Shown here: in pieces, positions 1 through 11,731 of the stretch
Numbering within the stretch: the stretch's first letter is position 1
Layout: the number at the start of each line of letters is the position of its first letter
Origin: Skeletonema tropicum
Taxonomy: Eukaryota > Bacillariophyta > Thalassiosirophyceae > Thalassiosirales > Thalassiosiraceae
Direction: 5' to 3'
Assembly (NCBI GenBank): GCA_037178625.1
Contig: CM074134.1
Coordinates: 372,001-436,000 of the forward strand
Length of the DNA: 64,000 bases
Translations under genes and position numbers: made by a program
The notes under the pieces: model-generated
Databases searched by the model: none
Told to the model about the DNA's origin: nothing
Seen by the model: the letters and a program-made list of their open reading frames with translations, nothing else

Positions 1-910
1 AAACTCGCTATGTCTGTTGTATTTCTGTTGATAGGTGCGACTATGTATACCTCGCGAATGAAATATCGAGTCGCTATTGTTGCGTATGTATGAAAAGAGA
101 GAGGGCGATGCACGGACAGGAGGTGATGGAGCAGAAAAGATGAGAAAAATGCTTCCTCGAGATCATTGCAACATGCATCGCAGGTCATTTTTACAATTTC
201 ATCTACTCTCACTTCCTCCCGGTCGGGCAGTAAGTGTGGGTCCATCTATATTGCATATCGCAAGTCTCTAATAATAAGTCGGTGTCTTACCATTCCCCTT
301 CCTTTCTAGCTCGTAGATGAGGATACTTGCCCGCGACTTCATTTTCATTCCTTGCTTTGTTGTTGTTGCAGCAGAGGCGGGTAAATGATGACTGTACAAG
401 AAGCGTTTCCCCTCTCAACACGCATCACGATGTTCACTATGAGCGCAACGGACGGCAGGCTATCTTTCTAGAGGGAGGATCGCGTGCATCCAAAGATTCC
501 TGCGTCATAGTATAATATCCTCGCTTACGATACAAGACCACTGACAAGACTCTTTTGTATTGATGCGATATTACCATCACGACAAGGGCTTGATCACGAT
601 ATCCAAGTGCAATATCAGACCCATCGCCTTCTCCGCATGACGGAAGAAAGATATTATATCAGCAAACGACTACAGTAAGGAACTGTGACAATGTGTATAT
701 CAGTCGACGACATAAAATGTATTCTACAAGAAATAAGACGCGTATCTCGCGAAACACATGACAAAATCTGATCATGTGCTTGCTATCACATGACGAGTCA
801 TGAAATGACACAAGACCCTTTCTTCAGCACACTCCTTCATCACGCAGAAAAGGCTACAGAGATCACTTCATAAATCGATTATCAATCGTTTGTTTACAAC
901 TGTTATCAAC

Positions 911-2119
911 ATGTTCGCCATCGTCGCCTTTGTCGTCGCCTTCGCCGCCGTTGCCTTCGCAATGGTGTCACCAGATATGTGTTTGGATCTTCTGGTGTGG
1001 GTTTTCCATCCAAACAACTCGTGGTACTCGTTGGATCATGCTCTTCACATGATCAATGTTGCCATCGTCACCGCGATGTGGACTATGATCCCCACCCTGA
1101 TCTTAGTCGATAGAGTGCTGTCCGTCCGCACCTATCTTGGCAAGTTATTTGTCATCGCAACGTGGGTTACATCTCTTTTTGTCATCGAAGAGATCTGTAA
1201 CATCGAACTTCTCAGTCCAGAGTTGTTCATAGCAGTACTTGTTGTTGCCGCAATGTATCTGCTCGCCTTCCTCAGATTCACATTGATGATCAAGATTGTC
1301 TTCCTCTTGAGTCGCCGCATCATGGGACTTATTCTCCGGACTTTCAGTTTCGTCACCCGCCTGATTGTCAACTCCATCCGTTTGATAATAGCTCCGCTAG
1401 TTCTACAGATGTTGGTAAAAGACTTCCTCAAAGTCATGCCTACCAATCTTCCTATATTTGGATTGATTGTAGTTGTTGGATCCTCCTCCGCCATACTATT
1501 GTATGAGATCCTTCAGCTTACCATACGCGGGTTCGATGTACTCACTGATGCTATCGCATCAAACATCGTTCATCTTCCTCCCGCCGATACATCGGAATCT
1601 TCCGACTATATCGCCCGTCTCCCGCTAGTGTTACACGTCTCTTGGGCGCAAGATGTTGTTAGTGGACAGATTGTGTCAATGAAGGAAGCTGGTAGACGTA
1701 CCGCTTTCAGGAAGCTTTGTTCCATGGTGGATGGAAATTACGAGAAGCAATGGAGAGCCCGGCGCGCTCTAAAGGGACTCGTTCCACTCATGAAACGCTT
1801 CAGGAGGAACCACCCTCTACGCCTTAGAAGCTGGAGTGACTTCGAGTTGATGTTCAGAGAGTGTAAACTCTATGAGCAAGGTATTGACATGATCTTTCTT
1901 GAAATGAAGCTTCGGGCCGAATTTCTCCCTACCCCATCGTTGACAATCGTCCAACGCACATGGGAAGATGCGGTATTTGACGATGCTGACATCGTGATTC
2001 AGGAAGCAGCTGTTGAACCTATTGGTGCACGGGCACAGGAAGTATTGGTGTCACAGGCACAGAAGCTGATGCTATGCCTCGAATCGAAGAGGAAGATCGA
2101 CTTGTTGAAGCAGCGGTAG
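911..2119 (+). pseudogene. Repeat-unit membrane protein, copy 1, frameshifted
   Basis: The gene product is unrecognised. From the ATG at 911 the frame encodes a very hydrophobic N-terminal half with about five membrane segments in the first 230 residues, followed by a soluble basic and charged region (around RRTAFRKLCSMV and FRRNHPLRLRSW). Relative to copy 2 there is a 20-bp insertion at about 2044-2063, an imperfect copy of the neighbouring GGTGCACGGGCACAGG text. It shifts the frame and ends the protein at 2119, before the acidic repeats and basic tail. A second difference near 2295 would shift the frame again. The ATG at 911 was chosen because it begins the conserved MFAIVAF segment present in all three copies. 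It is either a shortened protein or a pseudogene. Confidence 0.7.
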
Positions 2120-2599
2120 AAGTGCTGGCAGCGGAGGAGCCAGTAGCGTTCGAGCAGCCGGATGCTATGGAGGAGAGGGAGCAAGAGGAAGATGTTCCTG
2201 CACCTAGTGTGAAGCGCCGTCGCAGGAGGAGCGAGGTTGCGAAACTCACTTCTGAATTGGGTAGCTACTGGGTAACCCCAAGTCGTCCTAGGAGGGAGCA
2301 AGAGTCCGTCGGCAACCGGAGAGATACAAGCCCTAGCGAGTATTCTCTAGTGAGGGTGGAGAGGTGGAAAAGAAGTGTGGTGTTTCGGATTGTTGGCTAT
2401 GCACGTGGTCGCTGATTTGTCAGGTCCATCACTGTATTTGCAGTGCTGAAGATCAAGTAGGTGTGCCTTGCTGAGTTGAAGAGGGATTGGGCTTCTTTTT
2501 TGGATGTGGTGTGCTTGTTTGGGACCTTATATTCATATCCTGTTTGATTCTTGCTTTGAGGCGTATTGCTCGTTCGTGGTTGTATCCCCCGAGGGCCGC

Positions 2600-2965
2600 C
2601 ATTGTCTGTTTGATTGTCCTTTGTTTGATTGTCCTGTTTGATTGTCCTTCATTATCCTTCATTGAGTTCGAGTGGGCTGATTTTGGAGCGGAGAGGTACG
2701 TTTCGAGTTTCCGATTTACTTTATGCTTGCTTTTCTACTTTGCTTCTTCCCTAACAACAACTTTTATCTTTCTTCTTCTTTCTTAGAGATTGGGCTTGTT
2801 CGTTCCGTTTTCTATCCTTTGATTGATTGCTGCTTGAGGTGTATTGCTTGTTCGCGGTTGTATTCCCCGATGGCCACCATTGTCTGTTTGATTGTCCTTT
2901 GTTTGATTGTCCTTGTTTGATTGTCCTTGTTTGATTGTCCTTTGTTTGATTGTCCTGTTTGAATC
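2600..2965 (+). repeat. TTTGATTGTCC(TTTG) short tandem repeats, copy 1
   Basis: Clusters of a unit of about 11-15 bp, TTTGATTGTCC with variable TT/G spacers, lie at roughly 2607-2655 and 2885-2960. Corresponding clusters in copy 2 are at about 8826-8885, 9050-9105 and 9345-9370, with different unit numbers. The clusters sit next to intron-like GTACG...TTCTTAG intervals. Confidence 0.8.
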
Positions 2966-3586
2966 CTTCATTACCTTTCATTTCATTTCATTTCATTTTC
3001 GGTGGGCTGGTTTTGGAGAGGGGGGGTATCGTAAGTTTCGAGTTTCCAAAACGATGTGCGCTTGCTTTTCTACTTTAACTTTACTTCTTTGCTAACAACA
3101 ACTCTCGACTTTGCTCGTTTTTGTTTCTATCTCATCCAGGTGGAAAGGATGGAGGGTGTTGTTAGCTGCGGGAGTTGACAGGATGGAGTTTGGGCCGAGG
3201 TTCTTTGGTGGGTTCGCTAGTGTTGTTTGCTTTTTACTACGATTGTTCATTAACTCCTTCTTCTTTTTGTTTTCTATCTCTACATTCATCAGGTCTGAAG
3301 GGCGGGTCGTATATGTCAGCTGGCGGTGGGATAGGATGATCGGGTTCTGAGTTTCGGATGGGTTCGAGTCGGTGAGAATGGTTGGGATGTAGTTGATTGT
3401 GTGCTATGACTTTTGTTTTCGTTCGTCTCCTCCGGTGGTGCCTGATCAACTCTGTCGGGGGTTCTCACACACTAACATTGCTTCTTCCTTTTCCTCTCAC
3501 TTAGTACGAGCAGCGATGAGTCGGTTCGAATTGGGGGAGGTACGTTTCCTTGTTGCATGATTTGTGCTTCACTTTTCGGTTCACTT

Positions 3587-4376
3587 AACGATGCTTGTTT
3601 CATTAACACCAATTCTCTCTTCTATAATCTTTTCTATCTCAACATCCACTTAGTACGAGCGGGGTGCGGATTGCGGGTTGGAGAGATCGGGGAGTTGGAT
3701 CTGGAGGAATGATGATATCAGTAACCAGGCTGATCGGCATGTTCTTTCGCCCCATATCAGTAACCAGGCTGATCGGCACGTTCTTTCGCCTTTATCCGGA
3801 GGAATGATGGTATCAGTAACCAGGCTGATCGGCATGTTCTTTTGCCCATATCAGTAACCAGGCTGATCGGCACGTTCTTTTGCCTCACTTCAATCCAGCG
3901 TCGGGCTGGTGCTCCTAGAGACGATGGCGTCTGGAGGCAAAGGGCACCGGTTCGGAGCCACGGGCAAGGACTGGGCATAGTTCCCTGGCGGATACCTTGG
4001 GGATACCGCTGAAGTCTAACCTTTTCCCTTCGGGGATCAATGGCCCACCTCCATCATATCTGTTGGCCTTTACGTGGCGTTGGAGGATGAGTACACTTTT
4101 CTCTCTCGCGAGTGGAAGTGGAAACCAACAGCAGACAACCAAATCTATTCAATTCCCTCCTCTCATTGGAGTCTATGTTAGAGTTCGTCTCTGACGTCTA
4201 ATGTCATCACCTCACTCGATCTTGCGGCAGCTGTGTGTAGGATAAGACGAGTTGGAGTTGGGCTAGCAATCTTGCTGCATGTATCTTGGCATCTGCAATC
4301 ATTATAGCAACTTCCAGCCTCTGCTCGCAACAAATCTTCCAGCCTACTTCACCTCATCTTCACTGTAACATCAGGT
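3587..4376 (+). repeat. 790-bp segment present only in copy 1, with a minisatellite
   Basis: Copy 1 and copy 2 are collinear up to TTCGGTTCACTT (copy 1 at 3586) and again from GGCACTGATTCTGATC (4377); copy 2 joins these directly. Inside the extra segment, at about 3716-3884, the phrase CAGTAACCAGGCTGATCGGC occurs four times, alternating with ATGTTCTTT or ACGTTCTTT. No long reading frame stands out. It may be an insertion in copy 1 or a deletion in copy 2; a third complete copy would decide. Confidence 0.85.
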
Positions 4377-6981
4377 GGCACTGATTCTGATCTCTAATTT
4401 GAGAGTGACCTCAAATTTTATATCTCTCTGAATTGCTATTGCTACTCTTCGCGTAATAGGAGCAGTAGACTTCGTGATGTGGTAGTTTGAGACAAGTTGT
4501 TCCGATTTGATGTATCATCCATATCACCATCATTGATAAGCCTATCTTGCAGTTCTAGCAATCTCTTCCTCCCCTAATAGAGTCACTTTATTTCGTCAAC
4601 GAGGGCGATTGAGTATGCTTACCATCGTTCATCCATGTGGACAAGAATTCATCGATACTCCAAATAAACCTTTCCCATTTTCTTTTCTGGAAGAGTGGCG
4701 TTCTTGCATCTTTTCACGGCGTCTCTCGGGTTCTTTCCTCCGTAAATTACACCTCTTAATGTCTTTTCCACCACAAAGCATCATCATCTTTTCTCCCAGA
4801 CCTTAGACTAAGCATGCTTAACATCGTTCTTCGATTCTCCGAAAGGCAACCTTCTTCGACTTTTTCTAGCAATAGTGGCTGTCTTGCATGATATTTTCAC
4901 TGCATCATTTGGAGTCGTTCCCCCGTCCATCAAATCTCTACCTGCATTTTCCGGACGACAAAACTATCCATTTCAAGAATGCCTTGCCTTGCCACCTTCA
5001 TACTTTCTCATCGGTAAGATGCACATCAAAGCTGTATAACTGCCTACCTGCCTATCTTCTCATCTGTAAATTGGACGTTCGTATCCTAGGAATAATCACA
5101 TATCATAAATATTGGCAACTGCGTTGATGGAGTACCCATCACAAAAATGCCTGCCTCACGTACGATCTCCTCCTTCATGACATTGCAGATGACCGCAAGA
5201 TTCGACTGGCATTAATATTTGCTACTTGATCACATGGTTGGTGCAACAGAGACGTTTGCGACCTCATACTACTAATCCTTCTTCTAAGAGGTTTGGGTTG
5301 TCGGCTTCATCTGCATCGATGCAGCTATGTAACTCGCTCTCAACTTCAAAGTTAGACAGCGGGAGGGCAAGTGGCAGCAAAGGCAAAAGGAAAAGGTTTG
5401 TGAGATCTTTCAGTCGCGATGCGACTTTTCTCTTGTTGGATACTTAAGGAGCCGTGTAAGGAGCTTCTTTTACAATAAAGAATTCTCACTATCTATCTCC
5501 TCTCTTTTATCTCTCCAGAGAGAGAGATGGACAGACGACAGACTACGGACTCACATCTCTTTCGAGGCTGCCAAGCAATACTGAATACTCAATCCTCATA
5601 AGTATGCACCATGGAATAGAAATCCTGATAAATGAACAAAAAGGAGAAAGTATCATCTAAAATACGACAAGGAAAGAGTCAAATTTGGTGCATGAACATT
5701 CCTCTTCAACTAAGCAAGTTCCCATTTACGCCTCCTATTATGTATATCAAAGACAAATCCTACAGGCCAAGCCCAGAGCCAGAGCCTTCTCTTCCTAACT
5801 AGCTCACCAGTTTGACAAATTTGATAGTCAACAGTAGTGCGAGGGTTTCTCTTTTCCTTTTAGACGCCATCTTTTATCTCGACAGACTAGAACATAGTAA
5901 ATCATTATTACCTGCCCCAGCACCAGCACCAGCATTGTTTTGCCACAGACGAAGCAAGAAGATATCGAACCAAAATTGTAGTAGAAAGGAGTACCCCGAC
6001 TGATTGCGGCAGGGATAGACTAATCAATATTCTCACGAGGAAAGGTAGTGGTCGAAATGTTGCATGTATGTCAGATGTGATATCGTAGAGATTTGTGGCT
6101 GTCGAATCTTGAAACTCGCTATGTCTGTTGTATTTCTGTTGATAGGTGCGACTATGTATACCTCGCGAATGAAATATCGAGTCGCTATTGTTGCGTATGT
6201 ATGAAAAGAGAGAGGGCGATGCACGGACAGGAGGTGATGGAGCAGAAAAGATGAGAAAAATGCTTCCTCGAGATCATTGCAACATGCATCGCAGGTCATT
6301 TTTACAATTTCATCTACTCTCACTTCCTCCCGGTCGGGCAGTAAGTGTGGGTCCATCTATATTGCATATCGCAAGTCTCTAATAATAAGTCGGTGTCTTA
6401 CCATTCCCCTTCCTTTCTAGCTCGTAGATGAGGATACTTGCCCGCGACTTCATTTTCATTCCTTGCTTTGTTGTTGTTGCAGCAGAGGCGGGTAAATGAT
6501 GACTGTACAAGAAGCGTTTCCCCTCTCAACAAGCATCACGATGTTCACTATGAGCGCAACGGACGGCAGGCTATCTTTCTAGAGGGAGGATCGCGTGCAT
6601 CCAAAGATTCCTGCGTCATAGTATAATATCCTCGCTTACGATACAAGACCATGACAAGACTCTTTTGTATTGATGCGATATTACCATCACGATATCCAAG
6701 TGCAATATCAGACCCATCGCCTTCTCCGCAGACGGAAGAAAGATATTATATCAGCAAACGACTACAGTAAGGAACTGTGACAATGTGTATATCAGTCGAC
6801 GACATAAAATGTATTCTACAAGAAATAAGACGCGTATCTCGCGAAACACATGACAAAATCTGATCATGTGCTTGCTATCAACATGACCCTTTCTTCAGCA
6901 CACTCCTTCATCACGCAGAAAAGGCTAGAGAGATCACTTCATAAATCGATTATCAATCGTTTGTTTACAACTGTTATCAAC

Positions 6982-8556
6982 ATGTTCGCCATCGTCGCCT
7001 TTGTCGTCGCCTTCGCCGCCGTTGCCTTCGCAATGGTGTCACCAGATATGTGTTTGGATCTTCTGGTGTGGGTTTTCCATCCAAACAACTCGTGGTACTC
7101 GTTGGATCATGCTCTTCACATGATCAATGTTGCCATCGTCACCGCGATGTGGACTATGATCCCCACCCTGATCTTAGTCGATAGAGTGCTGTCCGTCCGC
7201 ACCTATCTTGGCAAGTTATTTGTCATCGCAACGTGGGTTACATCTCTTTTTGTCATCGAAGAGATCTGTAACATCGAACTTCTCAGTCCAGAGTTGTTCA
7301 TAGCAGTACTTGTTGTTGCCGCAATGTATCTGCTCGCCTTCCTCAGATTCACATTGATGATCAAGATTGTCTTCCTCTTGAGTCGCCGCATCATGGGACT
7401 TATTCTCCGGACTTTCAGTTTCGTCACCCGCCTGATTGTCAACTCCATCCGTTTGATAATAGCTCCGCTAGTTCTACAGATGTTGGTAAAAGACTTCCTC
7501 AAAGTCATGCCTACCAATCTTCCTATATTTGGATTGATTGTAGTTGTTGGATCCTCCTCCGCCATACTATTGTATGAGATCCTTCAGATTGCCATACGCG
7601 GGTTCGATGTACTCACTGATGCTATCGCATCAAACATCGTTCATCTTCCTCCCGCCGATACATCGGAATCTTCCGACTATATCGCCCGTCTCCCGCTAGT
7701 GTTACACGTCTCTTGGGCGCAAGATGTTGTTAGTGGACAGATTGTGTCAATGAAGGAAGCTGGTAGACGTACCGCTTTCAGGAAGCTTTGTTCCATGGTG
7801 GATGGAAATTACGAGAAGCAATGGAGAGCCCGGCGCGCTCTAAAGGGACTCGTTCCACTCATGAAACGCTTCAGGAGGAACCACCCTCTACGCCTTAGAA
7901 GCTGGAGTGACTTCGAGTTGATGTTCAGAGAGTGTAAACTCTATGAGCAAGGTATTGACATGATCTTTCTTGAAATGAAGCTTCGGGCCGAATTTCTCCC
8001 TACCCCATCGTTGACAATCGTCCAACGCACATGGGAAGATGCGGTATTTGACGATGCTGACATCGTGATTCAGGAAGCAGCTGTTGAACCTATTGGTGCA
8101 CGGGCACAGGAAGAAGCTGATGCTATGCCTCGAATCGAAGAGGAAGATCGACTTGTTGAAGCAGCGGTAGAAGTGCTGGCAGCGGAGGAGCCAGTAGCGT
8201 TCGATCAGCCGGATGCTATGGAGGAGAGGGAGCTCATCGAGGAAGCAGCTGTTGAACCTATTGGTGCACGGGCACAGGAAGAAGCTGATGCTATGCCTCG
8301 AATCGAAGAGGAAGATCGACTTGTTGAAGCAGCGGTAGAAGTGCTGGCAGCGGAGGAGCCAGTAGCGTTCGAGCAGCCGGATGCTATGGAGGAGAGGGAG
8401 CAAGAGGAAGATGTTCCTGCACCTAGTGTGAAGCGCCGTCGCAGGAGGAGCGAGGTTGCGAAACTCACTTCTGAATTGGGTAGCTACTGGGTAACCCCAA
8501 GTCGTCCTAGGAGGGGGGCAAGAGTCCGTCGGCAACCGGAGAGATACAAGCCCTAG
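6982..8556 (+). CDS. Unrecognised multi-pass membrane protein, intact copy
   Basis: This is the longest copy of the repeat-unit gene: 524 residues from the ATG at 6982. The frame stays open upstream to 6850, so a longer N-terminus is possible. Residues 1-20 form a hydrophobic segment (MFAIVAFVVAF...), followed by further predicted membrane spans to about residue 230 (for example around LFIAVLVVAAMYLLAF and IFGLIVVVGSSSAILLY). A soluble region then runs to about residue 370. A 56-residue acidic module rich in E and A follows, present twice in tandem (168 bp each). The tail is basic (KRRRRRSEV, then RVRRQPERYKP). The layout suggests a membrane anchor with a charged cytoplasmic tail. I recognise no family and infer no function. 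No introns are needed. Confidence 0.65.
   Translation: MFAIVAFVVAFAAVAFAMVSPDMCLDLLVWVFHPNNSWYSLDHALHMINVAIVTAMWTMIPTLILVDRVLSVRTYLGKLFVIATWVTSLFVIEEICNIELLSPELFIAVLVVAAMYLLAFLRFTLMIKIVFLLSRRIMGLILRTFSFVTRLIVNSIRLIIAPLVLQMLVKDFLKVMPTNLPIFGLIVVVGSSSAILLYEILQIAIRGFDVLTDAIASNIVHLPPADTSESSDYIARLPLVLHVSWAQDVVSGQIVSMKEAGRRTAFRKLCSMVDGNYEKQWRARRALKGLVPLMKRFRRNHPLRLRSWSDFELMFRECKLYEQGIDMIFLEMKLRAEFLPTPSLTIVQRTWEDAVFDDADIVIQEAAVEPIGARAQEEADAMPRIEEEDRLVEAAVEVLAAEEPVAFDQPDAMEERELIEEAAVEPIGARAQEEADAMPRIEEEDRLVEAAVEVLAAEEPVAFEQPDAMEEREQEEDVPAPSVKRRRRRSEVAKLTSELGSYWVTPSRPRRGARVRRQPERYKP
8074..8409 (+). repeat. In-frame 168-bp tandem duplication inside the membrane gene
   Basis: GAAGCAGCTGTTGAACCTAT occurs at 8074 and again at 8242, exactly 168 bp (56 codons) apart, and the blocks are nearly identical. 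The duplicated module encodes an acidic stretch with EEEDRLVEAAVEVLAAEEP. Copy 1 has one such block. Because the length is a multiple of three, the frame survives. Confidence 0.9.
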
Positions 8557-8710
8557 CGAGTATTCTCTAGTGAGGGTGGAGAGGTGGAAAAGAAGTGTGG
8601 TGTTTCGGATTGTTGGCTATGCACGTGGTCGCTGATTTGTCAGGGCTATCACTGTATTTGCAGTGCTGAAGATCAAGTAGGTGTGCCTTGCTGAGTTGAA
8701 GAGGGATTGG

Positions 8711-9156
8711 GCTTCTTTTTTGGATGTGGTGTGCTTGTTTGGGACCTTATATTCATATCCTGTTTGATTCTTGCTTTGAGGCGTATTGCTCGTTCGTGGT
8801 TGTATCCCCCGAGGGCCGCCATTGTCTGTTTGATTGTCCTTTGTTTGATTGTCCTTTGTTTGATTGTCCTTTGTTTGATTGTCCTTCATTATCCTTCATT
8901 GAGTTCGAGTGGGCTGGTTTTGGAGCGGAGAGGGCTTCTTTTTTGGATGTGGTGTGCTTGTTTGGGACCTTATATTCATATCCTGTTTGATTCTTGCTTT
9001 GAGGCGTATTGCTCGTTCGTGGTTGTATCCCCCGAGGGCCGCCATTGTCTGTTTGATTGTCCTTTGTTTGATTGTCCTTTGTTTGATTGTCCTGTTTGAT
9101 TGTCCTTCATTATCCTTCATTGAGTTCGAGTGGGCTGGTTTTGGAGCGGAGAGGTA
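8711..9156 (+). repeat. 223-bp tandem duplication in copy 2
   Basis: GCTTCTTTTTTGGATGTGGT begins at 8711 and at 8934, and the intervening blocks match closely (CGTTCGTGGTTGTATCCCCC and the TTTGATTGTCC tract in both). Copy 1 has the block once, at about 2491. The two blocks differ mainly in the number of TTTGATTGTCC units. Confidence 0.9.
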
Positions 9157-11731
9157 CGTTTCGAGTTTCCGATTTACTTTATGCTTGCTTTTCTACTTTG
9201 CTTCTTCCCTAACAACAACTTTTATCTTTCTTCTTCTTTCTTAGAGATTGGGCTTGTTCGTTCCGTTTTCTATCCTTTGATTGTTGCTGCTTGAGGTGTA
9301 TTGCTTGTTCGCGGTTGTATTCCCCGAGGGCCACCATTGTCTGTTTGATTGTCCTTGTTTGATTGTCCTGTTTGAATCCTTCATTACCTTTCATTTCATT
9401 TCATTTCATTTTCGGTGGGCTGGTTTTGGAGAGGGGGAGGTAAGTTTCGAGTTTCCAAAACGATGTGCGCTTGCTTTTCTACTTTAACTTTACTTCTTTG
9501 CTAACAACAACTCTCGACTTTGCTCGTTTTTGTTTCTATCTCATCCAGGTGGAAAGGATGGAGGGTGTTGTTAGCTGCGGGAGTTGACAGGATGGAGTTT
9601 GGGCCGAGGTTCTTTGGTGGGTTCGCTAGTGTTGTTTGCTTTTTACTACGATTGTTCATTAACTCCTTCTTCTTTTTGTTTTCTATCTCTACATTCATCA
9701 GGTCTGAAGGGCGGGTCGTACATGTCAGCTGGCGGTGGGATAGGATGATCGGGTTCTGAGTTTCGGATGGGTTCGAGTCGGTGAGAATGGTTGGGATGTA
9801 GTTGATTGTGTGCTATGACTTTTGTTTTCGTTCGTCTCCTCCGGCGGTGCCTGATCAACTCTGTCGGGGGTTCTCACACACTAACATTGCTTCTTCCTTT
9901 TCCTCTCACTTAGTACGAGCAGCGATGAGTCGATTCGAATTGGGGGAGGTACGTTTCCTTGTTGCATGATTTGTGCTTCACTTTTCGGTTCACTTGGCAC
10001 TGATTCTGATCTCTAATTTGAGAGTGACCTCAAATTTTATATCTCTCTGAATTGCTATTGCTACTCTTCGCGTAATAGGAGCAGTAGACTTCGTGATGTG
10101 GTAGTTTGAGACAAGTTGTTCCGATTTGATGTATCATCCATATCACCATCATTGATAAGCCTATCTTGCAGTTCTAGCAATCTCTTCCTCCCCTAATAGA
10201 GTCACTTTATTTCGTCAACGAGGGCGATTGAGTATGCTTACCATCGTTCATCCATGTGGACAAGAATTCATCGATACTCCAAATAAACCTTTCCCATTTT
10301 CTTTTCTGGAAGAGTGGCGTTCTTGCATCTTTTCACGGCGTCTCTCGGGTTCTTTCCTCCGTAAATTACACCTCTTACTGTCTTTTCCACCACAAGCATC
10401 ATCATCTTTTCTCCCAGACCTTAGACTAAGCATGCTTAACATCGTTCTTCGATTCTCCGAAAGGCAACCTTCTTCGACTTTTTCTAGCAATAGTGGCTGT
10501 CTTGCATGATATTTTCACTGCATCATTTGGAGTCGTTCCCCCGTCCATCAAATCTCTACCTGCATTTTCCAGACGACAAAACTATCCATTTCAAGAATGC
10601 CTTGCCTTGCCACCTTCATACTTTCTCATCGGTAAGATGCACATCAAAGCTGTATAACTGCCTACCTGCCTATCTTCTCATCTGTAAATTGGACGTTCGT
10701 ATCCTAGGAATAATCACATATCATAAATATTGGCAACTGCGTTGATGGAGTACCCATCACAAAAATGCCTGCCTCACGTACGATCTCCTCCTTCATGACA
10801 TTGCAGATGACCGCAAGATTCGACTGGCATTAAAATTTGCTACTTGATCACATGGTTGGTGCAACAGAGACGTTTGCGACCTCATACTACTAATCCTTCT
10901 TCTAAGAGGTTTGGGTTGTCGGCTTCATCTGCATCGATGCAGCTATGTAACTCGCTCTCAACTTCAAAGTTAGACAGCGGGAGGGCAAGTGGCAGCAAAG
11001 GCAAAAGGAAAAGGTTTGTGAGATCTTTCAGTCGCGATGCGACTTTTCTCTTGTTGGATACTTAAGGAGCCGTGTAAGGAGCTTCTTTTACAATAAAGAA
11101 TTCTCACTATATATCTATGTATCTCCTCTCTTTTATCTCTCCAGAGAGAGAGATGGACAGACGACAGACTACGGACTCACATCTCTTTCGAGGCTGCCAA
11201 GCAATACTGAATACTCAATCCTCATAAGTATGCACCATGGAATAGAAATCCTGATAAATGAACAAAAAGGAGAAAGTATCATCTAAAATACGACAAGGAA
11301 AGAGTCAAATTTGGTGCATGAACATTCCTCTTCAACTAAGCAAGTTCCCATTTACGCCTCCTATTATGTATATCAAAGACAAATCCTACAGGCCAAGCCC
11401 AGAGCCAGAGCCTTCTCTTCCTAACTAGCTCACCAGTTTGACAAATTTGATAGTCAACAGTAGTGCGAGGGTTTCTCTTTTCCTTTTAGACGCCATCTTT
11501 TATCTCGACAGACTGGAACATAGTAAATCATTATTACCTGCCCCAGCACCAGCATTGTTTTGCCACAGACGAAGCAAGAAGATATCGAACCAAAATTGTA
11601 GTAGAAAGGAGTACCCCGACTGATTGCGGCAGGGATAGACTAATCAATATTCTCACGAGGAAAGGTAGTGGTCAAAATGTTGCATGTATGTCAGATGTGA
11701 TATCGTAGAGATTTGTGGCTGTCGAATCTTG

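Larger units (their letters stand above)
1..6111. repeat. Large tandem repeat unit, copy 1 (6111 bp)
   Basis: The sequence beginning AAACTCGCTATGTCTG at position 1 recurs at 6112 and again at 11732, and the whole stretch between is collinear with the next copy at very high identity. The window opens inside the array, so it probably continues to the left. The unit holds a membrane-protein gene (here frameshifted), a T-rich region with 11-15 bp TTTGATTGTCC repeats, several intron-like GT...AG intervals, and a segment ending in an AATAAA-type signal near 5474. No reverse transcriptase, integrase or transposase reading frame is visible. I therefore treat it as a tandemly duplicated locus rather than a recognised transposon. 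This copy carries 790 bp (3587-4376) that copy 2 lacks. Confidence 0.9.
6112..11731. repeat. Large tandem repeat unit, copy 2 (5620 bp)
   Basis: This is the second unit of the array, nearly identical to copy 1 outside a few indels. It lacks the 790-bp segment present at 3587-4376 (junction at about 9996). It carries a duplicated 223-bp block (8711-8933 and 8934-9156) that is single in copy 1, and an in-frame 168-bp duplication in the membrane-protein gene. The differences are whole-block gains and losses of internal repeats, with few point changes. This points to recent duplication followed by slippage or unequal exchange. Confidence 0.9.

Noticed and set aside
1132..1494. 120-residue minus-strand reading frame inside the membrane-protein gene (also at 7203-7565)
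   Set aside because: It is the antisense shadow of a hydrophobic coding region and is kept only because the copies are nearly identical.
3355..3375. GGTTCGAGTCGG as a tRNA B-box
   Set aside because: No A-box, acceptor pairing or clover-leaf could be drawn around it; the same text recurs passively in copy 2.
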